Source: Actinocrispum wychmicini
GTDB taxonomy: Bacteria > Actinomycetota > Actinomycetes > Mycobacteriales > Pseudonocardiaceae
Direction of reading: 5' to 3'
NCBI RefSeq assembly: GCF_004345645.1
Contig: NZ_SLWS01000018.1
Span: 62,001 to 126,000, forward strand
Length of the DNA: 64,000 nt
Shown here: positions 58,408-64,000 of the stretch, one piece after another
Position numbering within the stretch: position 1 is the first letter of the stretch
How the letters are laid out: every line of letters begins with the position of its first letter
Notes under the pieces: generated by a model
What the model saw: only the letters and a program-made list of their open reading frames with translations
What the model was told of the DNA's origin: nothing
Database searches by the model: none
Made by a program: the position numbers and the translations under genes

Positions 58408-60906
58408 TCAGTTCACTAACCTGTGCGGCTGCTTGTTGCCGCGAGTGGAGCAGACCTCGCCCACGTCGATGGTCTGGCCGCGGTCGACGAACACGTCCGT
58501 CATCCCCACGGTCCGGCCGATGCGGTCACTGCACGTCAACGTATAGGCCTCTTTCGGCCCGTACGTCGTGGGCAGCGGCGACGCGAAGTCCACCCGGCCG
58601 GCCCAGTCGTCCGGGTGCGCCGGATCGGCCTGGTCGAAGTCGACCATCACCGCGGTGTAGTTGCCGGGTGGTGGGTCGAACAGGGTGGCACGCTCCGAGT
58701 TCGTCCCGCCGCTCGCGGACTGGCCGACGAGTTGCCCGGCGGAGTTGAAGATGAAGAGGTCCCAGTCGTCGTTCGACGAGGCCCACTGCACCGAGACATC
58801 GACCCGGCCGTTGTCCACCTCGGGCAGGCCCTTGACGGTGAACGGCATCGACTCCGCCACCGGGTTGCTCGGGTAGCTGGTGTTCTCCGCCGGCACCCCG
58901 GGCGGGTTCACCAGGTCGACACCGGCCTGGTGCGGGCCCTGCGGGTCGCGGCCGTACCGCCCGGCGACGTACGGACGCGTGGACGGGTTGACCGACCAGG
59001 CGAACCGGCCACCGGTCGGCGCGAACGTCGAGTCCAGCGTGTCGGTGACGTAGATGGGCGGCTTGGTGGTGCCGTCCGGCTGCAGCACCGGCGACGTCGG
59101 CGTCTGGAACGTCTTGTGCAACTTCAACTGGTAGCCACGCGGTGCCGACCCGATGAGCGTCGAGTGCGCCGCCGGGTCCGCAGTGTTGGCCAGCATGTCG
59201 AGGAACGCCTGCCGGTTGCCACCCTTGCCCGCACCGAGCGCCGGAGCGACACCGGTGTATTCGGCGACCACACCGTCCTGGTAGGGCGGGTGGAAGGCGA
59301 CGGTACCGATCTCGAAGGTGAATCCGTAACCGCCGGTCGCCCAGTACGACCAGTCCTCGGTCGTACCCGTGGTGTCGTACAGACCCCACGACGGCTCGCT
59401 GGTGTACCCGTTGCGGGACGCCAGCTTGTCACCCAATGCCTTGAACGTCGGCTCGTCCAGCGGCGGCCGCACGTCCGCGACACCCGGCGGGCGCAGCACC
59501 AGGCCGGAGAACGTGTGCAGCGTGATCAGGTTGGTGACCTGCCGCTTGGACACGATGTCCCGGATGTTGCGGGTCTCCGGCTCGGAGAACGGCTGCGAGC
59601 CGCGGAACGTCTCGCTGTTCCAGTTCAGGCCCGCGCCATTGCCGCCCCAGAAGCCCGCGTAGTTGCGGTTCGGGTCGGTTCCGCGCTGCGCGCCGCCTGG
59701 GTTGGCCATGCACACACCGGTGCGGAACTGCGGCGGCGAGTCGGCCGGCTCGCAGGTCTTGCGCTTCATCTCGTAGTCGAACCGGGAGAAGTCGCCCTTG
59801 GGCTCGGCCTCGCGGGAGATGGAGAACCCGTCCGGGTTGACGATCGGCACGATGATGTTGCGCGTCTTGCCGACCAGCGACCGGATCGACGGGTCGGCCC
59901 GGTAGCCGTTGACCAGCTCGTACGCCCACTCGATGGCGTGCTCACCGGCCGGCCACTCACGGGCGTGGTGGACGCCCATGACGAAGTCGATCGCCTTGCC
60001 GTCGGCCAGGTTGTTGACGTCGGTCGCGATCTCGATCCCGACCACGTCCCGGCCCTCGATGGTCGGTTCGGCCGCGGTGAACGCCCGGACCAGGTTCGGG
60101 TTCTTCCGGGCGAGTTCCTTGAGCTCGTACTCGTACTCATAGAGATGCCGGTACGTCGTCCGGCCGGACGGCAGCGCCGACGCCGGGGTCTTCTGGGCGT
60201 AGGCGACGTCCTTGGCCGCGTTGTCCCGAGACGTCCTGGACAGGTCAGGGTCGACCGTGTTGAACTTCAACCCGCTGTCGCGCAAGGTCTTGCGGTCGGC
60301 GTCGTTGGCCAGCACCACGTCCACACCGGTGGCGTCGGCCTTCTCGGTCACGTCCAGGCCGAGGCCGAGCAGGTGCTGCTTGTCCTTGCGCTCGGGCGTC
60401 TCGACCCGAACCATCTCGGCCCGCTCCGCCGCGGGAGCCGCCGTGCCCGTCGGCGTCCCCTGCTTGGTCAGCGCCAGGAAATCGACCCCCAGCGTGACCG
60501 TCCTGGCCGAGCCGGCGTACCGGCATGCCTGGACGACGAGTTGCTGCCCCTTCTTCACGAAGCTCTCGGCGAGTTCCCGACTGCGGAACGCCGACGACCC
60601 GGCGACGACACCACCCGTCGCCTTGTCGAACACGGCCAGGTCCCAGTCACCCTCAGCACCGGACTGCGGTGCCAGCCGGGCCTGGATCAGACCGTCCACG
60701 GTGGACGTGATTTCCCGTTGGTCCGCGCCGCGCGCGTTGCGCGGCAGCAAGGACGAGTAGCACGCGCGCGTGACCGCTTGGTCCGCACGCAGGACGTTGT
60801 CGGCCGCGGTGGCGGCCGGCACGGTAAGACCGAAGACCACCAGCCCTGCCGCGCCCAGCGCGACACCCGACCGCGCGATCACGGCCGATCTGAGCCTTGA
60901 TCCCAT
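58408..60906 (-). CDS. Secreted M14 zinc carboxypeptidase, multidomain
   Basis: 832 residues. Signal peptide (AVIARSGVALGAAGLVVFGLTVPAATAADN), an N-terminal region of about 250 residues, then a peptidase M14 domain: zinc ligands in VHHAREWPAGEHAIEW (HxxE, about residue 315), His in LHTFSGLVL (about 464), catalytic Glu in YGFTFEIGT (about 531). The C-terminal 150 residues form a beta-sandwich (DWDLFIFNSAGQLVGQSASGG). It is predicted to trim C-terminal residues from extracellular peptides. ATG 60906 is best spaced to AGAGGGG; GTG 60915 is in frame. Confidence 0.92.
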   Translation of the reverse strand: MGSRLRSAVIARSGVALGAAGLVVFGLTVPAATAADNVLRADQAVTRACYSSLLPRNARGADQREITSTVDGLIQARLAPQSGAEGDWDLAVFDKATGGVVAGSSAFRSRELAESFVKKGQQLVVQACRYAGSARTVTLGVDFLALTKQGTPTGTAAPAAERAEMVRVETPERKDKQHLLGLGLDVTEKADATGVDVVLANDADRKTLRDSGLKFNTVDPDLSRTSRDNAAKDVAYAQKTPASALPSGRTTYRHLYEYEYELKELARKNPNLVRAFTAAEPTIEGRDVVGIEIATDVNNLADGKAIDFVMGVHHAREWPAGEHAIEWAYELVNGYRADPSIRSLVGKTRNIIVPIVNPDGFSISREAEPKGDFSRFDYEMKRKTCEPADSPPQFRTGVCMANPGGAQRGTDPNRNYAGFWGGNGAGLNWNSETFRGSQPFSEPETRNIRDIVSKRQVTNLITLHTFSGLVLRPPGVADVRPPLDEPTFKALGDKLASRNGYTSEPSWGLYDTTGTTEDWSYWATGGYGFTFEIGTVAFHPPYQDGVVAEYTGVAPALGAGKGGNRQAFLDMLANTADPAAHSTLIGSAPRGYQLKLHKTFQTPTSPVLQPDGTTKPPIYVTDTLDSTFAPTGGRFAWSVNPSTRPYVAGRYGRDPQGPHQAGVDLVNPPGVPAENTSYPSNPVAESMPFTVKGLPEVDNGRVDVSVQWASSNDDWDLFIFNSAGQLVGQSASGGTNSERATLFDPPPGNYTAVMVDFDQADPAHPDDWAGRVDFASPLPTTYGPKEAYTLTCSDRIGRTVGMTDVFVDRGQTIDVGEVCSTRGNKQPHRLVN

Positions 60907-61181
60907 ACGCTGCACCCCTCTCGGTCCACGCAGCTAACCGGCTGAAAATAGACCAACGACCGGCCTATCGGACGCGCCGAAAGTAGGCACTACCGACAGT
61001 CGCCGGGCACGCCCGCGAACTGGTCTGTCCGCGCACGTCAGCGCCGCGTAAGCGCCCCGTCAGCAGGGGTCGCGGCCGGTGCTCGCCGAGCACTGTTCGA
61101 TTCCCGAGGGTGGTCATGGCGAGCACGGTAGACCACGGCACCGACAGTTTCGGATTTCCTCTTGTCAGGGCTCGTTTTCGG

Positions 61182-62336
61182 CTAGCCGAGGCGTTCGATC
61201 ACGGTCACGTTGGCCTGCCCGCCGCCCTCACACATGGTCTGCAGCCCGAACCGGCCGCCGGTGCGTTCCAGCTCGCACAGCAGCGTGGTGAACAGTCGGG
61301 TGCCGGTGGCGCCGATGGGATGGCCGAGGGCAATCCCGCCGCCGTTGACGTTCACCCGCTCCAGGTCGACCTTCAACTCCCTGGCCCACGCCAGCACAAC
61401 GCTCGCAAATGCCTCGTTCGCCTCGAACAAGTCGAAGTCCGACACGCTCATTCCCGTGCGCTCCAAGGCGTGACGGGTGGCGCGGATGGGCGCGGTCAGC
61501 ATGTACACAGGATCAGCGCCGCGCGCAGACAGGTGATGTACGCGGGCACGCGGAGTGAGCTTGTGCCGTAGCACCATCCGTTCAGAGGCGACGAGTACCG
61601 CGCTCGCGCCGTCCGAGATCTGGCTCGCCAATGCCGCGGTGGTCACTCCGCCCGGTCGCAACGGTTTGAGCTTCGCCATCTTCGCCAGGTCGGTGTCCCG
61701 TCGCGGGCCTTCGTCCCGGTCGATCCCGTTCAGCGGGACGATCTCCCGGTCGAACCGGCCCGCGTCGATCGCCGCGGCCGCCTTGGTGTGGCTGGCCAAC
61801 GCGAACTCCTCCAACTCCGCGCGGGACAGCTCCCAGCGGGCCGCGATCATGTCGGCGGCCCGGAACTGGGAGAGCTCCTCGTCGCCGTACCGGTGCGTCC
61901 AGCCGTCCGAGCCGGATGTCGGCGTGCGGAACCCGTACTGCTCGCCGACGAGCATCGCCGCGGAAATCGGAATCTGGCTCATGTTCTGCACGCCGCCCGC
62001 GACCACCAGGTCGGCCGTGCCGCTGAGCACCGCCTGTGCCGCGAAATGCAGTGCCTGCTGGCTCGAACCGCACTGCCGGTCCACCGTCACCCCAGGCACG
62101 TCCTCCGGGAATCCCGCGGCCAGCCAAGCGGTCCGCGCGATGTCACCGGCCTGCGGTCCGATCGTGTCCACGCACCCGAAGATCACGTCGTCGGTCTCGA
62201 TCGGGTCGACGTCCACCCGGTCGAACAACGCCTTGATCACGTGCGCGCCCAGGTCGGCGGGATGGACGCCGGCCAGCGCGCCACCGCGCCGGCCGACCGG
62301 GGTGCGCACGGCGTCGATGATGTACGCCTCGGACAC
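61182..62336 (-). CDS. fadA6: Steroid-ring thiolase FadA6
   Basis: 384 residues. Nucleophile Cys in VTVDRQCGSSQQALHF, His in NVNGGGIALGHPIGATG, second Cys in GLQTMCEGGGQANV. The sequence MSEAYIIDAVRTPVGRRGGALAGVHPADLGA and HHLSARGADPVYMLTAPIRATRHALER follows mycobacterial FadA6 (Rv3556c), which acts late in HIP degradation. The order fadE30-ipdF-kstR2-fadA6 is conserved. A GAGGAG site precedes the start, 20 bases after kstR2. The 275 bases between this gene and the M14 gene hold nothing recognisable. Confidence 0.92.
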   Translation of the reverse strand: MSEAYIIDAVRTPVGRRGGALAGVHPADLGAHVIKALFDRVDVDPIETDDVIFGCVDTIGPQAGDIARTAWLAAGFPEDVPGVTVDRQCGSSQQALHFAAQAVLSGTADLVVAGGVQNMSQIPISAAMLVGEQYGFRTPTSGSDGWTHRYGDEELSQFRAADMIAARWELSRAELEEFALASHTKAAAAIDAGRFDREIVPLNGIDRDEGPRRDTDLAKMAKLKPLRPGGVTTAALASQISDGASAVLVASERMVLRHKLTPRARVHHLSARGADPVYMLTAPIRATRHALERTGMSVSDFDLFEANEAFASVVLAWARELKVDLERVNVNGGGIALGHPIGATGTRLFTTLLCELERTGGRFGLQTMCEGGGQANVTVIERLG

Positions 62337-62356
62337 GGACTTCTCCTCTCAGCGCC

Positions 62357-62986
62357 TCAAGGGCGACGGACCGGACGGCGCCGGGTGGAGATGCCGTCCA
62401 ACAGAATGCCCAGGTACTGCTCTGCCACCGCCTGCGCGGACAGCGCACCGCCAGGCCGGTACCAGTGCACGGCCACCCACACCGTGTCGCGGATGAAGCG
62501 GTACACCAGCTCGACGTCCAGGTCCGGCCGGAACGCGCCGGCCCGGACACCTTCCTCCAGCACGCCCACCCAGATCTTGCGGAACTCGACCCCGCGCTCG
62601 GCGATGTAGCCGAACCGCTCGAACTCGGCGAGGTACTTGGCATCGTTCTGGTAGATCGCGACCTCGGCGTGCCTGCGGTCGATGCTCTCCAGCGACGCGG
62701 TCACGATCGCCTCGAGCGTCGCCTTCGGCGGCATGCCCGCGTCGACGATCTCCCGGTAGCGGCCGAACAGCTCGTCCAGGAACCCGGTCAGTATCTCGTC
62801 CACCATGGACTCCTTGGAGTCGAAATGGTGGTACAGGCTGCCGGACAGGATGCCGGCGGCGTCCGCGATGTCCCGGACCGTTGTCGCCCGGTACCCGCGT
62901 TCCGCGAACATCCTCGCGGCCAGCCGCAGAAGTTCGGCGCGCCGCTCGGAACTGTTGGCGTTGCGGATGGCTGCCTCGTTCTTCAC
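62357..62986 (-). CDS. kstR2: TetR-family repressor KstR2
   Basis: 209 residues. N-terminal HTH (RAELLRLAARMFAERGYRATTVRDIADAAGILSGSLYHHFDSKESMVDEIL), then the ligand domain with DLDVELVYRFIRDTVWVAVHWYRPGGALSAQAVAEQYLGILLDGIS, a stretch almost identical in pattern to M. tuberculosis KstR2. KstR2 is released by HIP-CoA and controls HIP-degradation genes. GTG 62986 follows GAGGAAAG; ATG 63001 overlapping the ipdF stop is an alternative. Confidence 0.92.
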   Translation of the reverse strand: MKNEAAIRNANSSERRAELLRLAARMFAERGYRATTVRDIADAAGILSGSLYHHFDSKESMVDEILTGFLDELFGRYREIVDAGMPPKATLEAIVTASLESIDRRHAEVAIYQNDAKYLAEFERFGYIAERGVEFRKIWVGVLEEGVRAGAFRPDLDVELVYRFIRDTVWVAVHWYRPGGALSAQAVAEQYLGILLDGISTRRRPVRRP

Positions 62987-62997
62987 GCTCTTTCCTC

Positions 62998-63774
62998 TCA
63001 TGGGTGCTGGCTGGACACCGACACGACCTCGCCGGTCAGATACGAGGCGTAGTCGCTGGCCAGGAACACCATCACATTGGCGACCTCCCACGGCTGCGCG
63101 GCACGCCCGAACGCCTCCCTTTCGGCGAGTTCGGTGAGCAGCTCGGCACTGGTCACCTTGGCCAGGAAGGGGTGTGCCGCCAGGCTCGGCGCGACCGCGT
63201 TCACCCTGATCCCGTGGTCGGCGGCGTCCAGCGCGGCACACCTGGTCAACGCCATCACCCCCGCTTTTGCCGCCGCGTAGTGCGCCTGACCCCGCTGCGC
63301 GCGCCAACCGACCACCGACGCGTTGTTGACGATCGCGCCGCCGCCACCCTGGGCGACCATCTGCCGCAGCGCCGCCCGGGTGCACCGGAACGTGCCGTTG
63401 AGGGTCACATCCAGCACGTTCGTCCACTCCTCGTCAGCCATGTCCAGGACGGACCTGGTGCCGCCGAGGCCGGCGTTGTTGATCATCACGTCGATCCGGC
63501 CGAACACCGCCACCGCGCCCTCGATCAGGGCGTCGACGTGGTCCTGCCGGGTGACGTCGCAGGTCAGCGCCGCGACCCGGCCGTCGTGCTCGGCCCGGAA
63601 CAGCTCAAGGGTCTCGCCGAGCCTGCGCTCGTGGTGGTCGCTGACGACCACGTTCGCGCCCTCCTCCAGGCAACGCCGGGCGGCCGCGGACCCGATCCCG
63701 GTACCGGCCGCGGCTGTCACCACGACGACCTTGCCGGCGAGCAGGTCACGCCCCTCGGGGTACGTCGGGTTCAC
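62998..63774 (-). CDS. ipdF: SDR-family HIP-pathway reductase IpdF
   Basis: 258 residues: VVVVTAAAGTGIGSAAARRCLEEGANVVVSDHHERRLGE, MINNAGLGGTRSVLDMADEEWTNVLDVTLNGTFRCTRAALRQM, VNNASVVGWRAQRGQAHYAAAKAGVMALTRCAALDAADHGIRVNAVAPSLA. The AAAGTGIG cofactor motif and gene order match Rv3559c (IpdF), which interconverts hydroxy- and oxo-HIP-CoA. GTG 63774 overlaps the fadE30 end by four bases. Confidence 0.9.
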   Translation of the reverse strand: MNPTYPEGRDLLAGKVVVVTAAAGTGIGSAAARRCLEEGANVVVSDHHERRLGETLELFRAEHDGRVAALTCDVTRQDHVDALIEGAVAVFGRIDVMINNAGLGGTRSVLDMADEEWTNVLDVTLNGTFRCTRAALRQMVAQGGGGAIVNNASVVGWRAQRGQAHYAAAKAGVMALTRCAALDAADHGIRVNAVAPSLAAHPFLAKVTSAELLTELAEREAFGRAAQPWEVANVMVFLASDYASYLTGEVVSVSSQHP

Positions 63775-64000
63775 GGGCGCGGCTCCTTCGGCAGGCCAAG
63801 CACGCGCTCGGCGATGATGTTGCGCTGGATCTCGTCCGAGCCGCCGTAGATGGTGTCCGCGCGGCTGAACAAGAACAGCCGCTGCCACTCGTCCAGGCCG
63901 TCCTCGACGGTCATCCCGGCCGCACCGACCACGTCCATCGCGAGTTCGCCCAGGTCACGGTGCCATCTCGCCCAGACGAGCTTGGCCACCGACGCCTCGA
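63771..64000 (-). CDS. fadE30: Acyl-CoA dehydrogenase FadE30, 5' part beyond window
   Basis: Only the last 75 or so residues are visible: SVAKLVWARWHRDLGELAMDVVGAAG followed by LFLFSRADTIYGGSDEIQRNIIAERVLGLPKEPRP, the usual C-terminal helix of acyl-CoA dehydrogenases. Position directly upstream of ipdF, as in M. tuberculosis, identifies it as FadE30, which acts on 5-hydroxy-HIC-CoA. The start lies outside the right edge. Confidence 0.85.
   Translation of the reverse strand, partial: EASVAKLVWARWHRDLGELAMDVVGAAGMTVEDGLDEWQRLFLFSRADTIYGGSDEIQRNIIAERVLGLPKEPRP

Noticed and set aside
58423..60900. An 825-residue open frame on the plus strand
   Set aside because: Antisense to the M14 carboxypeptidase over its whole length; no domain, and low-complexity Arg/Val/Gln content.

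Overview
The window is high-GC DNA from an actinomycete. The gene content (Mce operon, KstR/KstR2-type steroid catabolism, class III lanthipeptide synthetase, Pls-type synthetase, many GTG/TTG starts and 1-4 base gene overlaps) fits a Pseudonocardiales-like genus. The genus is an inference. No rRNA, tRNA, CRISPR array or transposase gene was found.

Region by region. (1) 1-2480: a class III lanthionine synthetase (LanKC type), cut by the left edge. (2) 2.8-4.3 kb: a VOC-fold protein, then an OhrR-like redox repressor coupled to an OsmC/Ohr peroxidase, with a palindromic operator. (3) 4.3-11.6 kb: aromatic catabolism. pobA-pcaH-pcaG runs leftward, divergent from an IclR regulator. pcaI-pcaJ-pcaB-pcaR runs rightward from a promoter with two tandem 17-bp palindromes. 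Two small genes (41 and 66 aa, the latter Cys/His-rich) lie between. (4) 11.6-12.5 kb: a LysR regulator. (5) 12.5-26.2 kb: one continuous leftward array of 14 genes: alcohol dehydrogenase, SDR, aldehyde dehydrogenase, SDR, yrbEA, yrbEB, mceA-F and two Mce-associated genes, probably a single sterol-uptake and oxidation operon. (6) 26.4-42.3 kb: sterol side-chain degradation: fadE26/fadE27, an NPD-type flavoprotein with fadD19, echA19, a second FadD, a DUF35 protein with ltp4 and ltp3, an SDR, and cyp125 divergent from fadA5. Eight KstR-like boxes sit in these promoters. Three long palindromes fill the 0.7-kb gap at 33.6-34.3 kb. (7) 42.4-43.7 kb: two adjacent genes of unknown function. (8) 43.7-48.7 kb: ring C/D degradation (ipdC, ipdB, ipdA, echA20; two divergent SDRs). 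(9) 48.7-53.8 kb: a Pls-type polyamino-acid synthetase translationally coupled to an M1 metallopeptidase. (10) 54-58.3 kb: two tandem GH27 alpha-galactosidases, the second with a frameshift between signal peptide and enzyme. (11) 58.4-60.9 kb: a secreted M14 carboxypeptidase. (12) 61.2-64 kb: fadA6, kstR2, ipdF and the 3' end of fadE30.

How the parts work together. The Mce system would import sterols. Cyp125, the dehydrogenases, FadD19, ChsE4-ChsE5, EchA19 and FadA5 would oxidise the side chain, and Ltp3/Ltp4 would remove C-24 branches typical of plant sterols. The Ipd proteins, EchA20, FadA6 and FadE30 would degrade the remaining HIP rings. The pca/pob genes feed 4-hydroxybenzoate and protocatechuate toward 3-oxoadipyl-CoA, though pcaC, pcaD and pcaF are not in the window. 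Together with the secreted glycosidases and peptidase, this suggests a soil saprophyte living on plant matter. The least described items are the Pls/M1 pair, the long palindromes, the 42.4-43.7 kb pair, the small Cys-rich gene pair and the frameshifted alpha-galactosidase.
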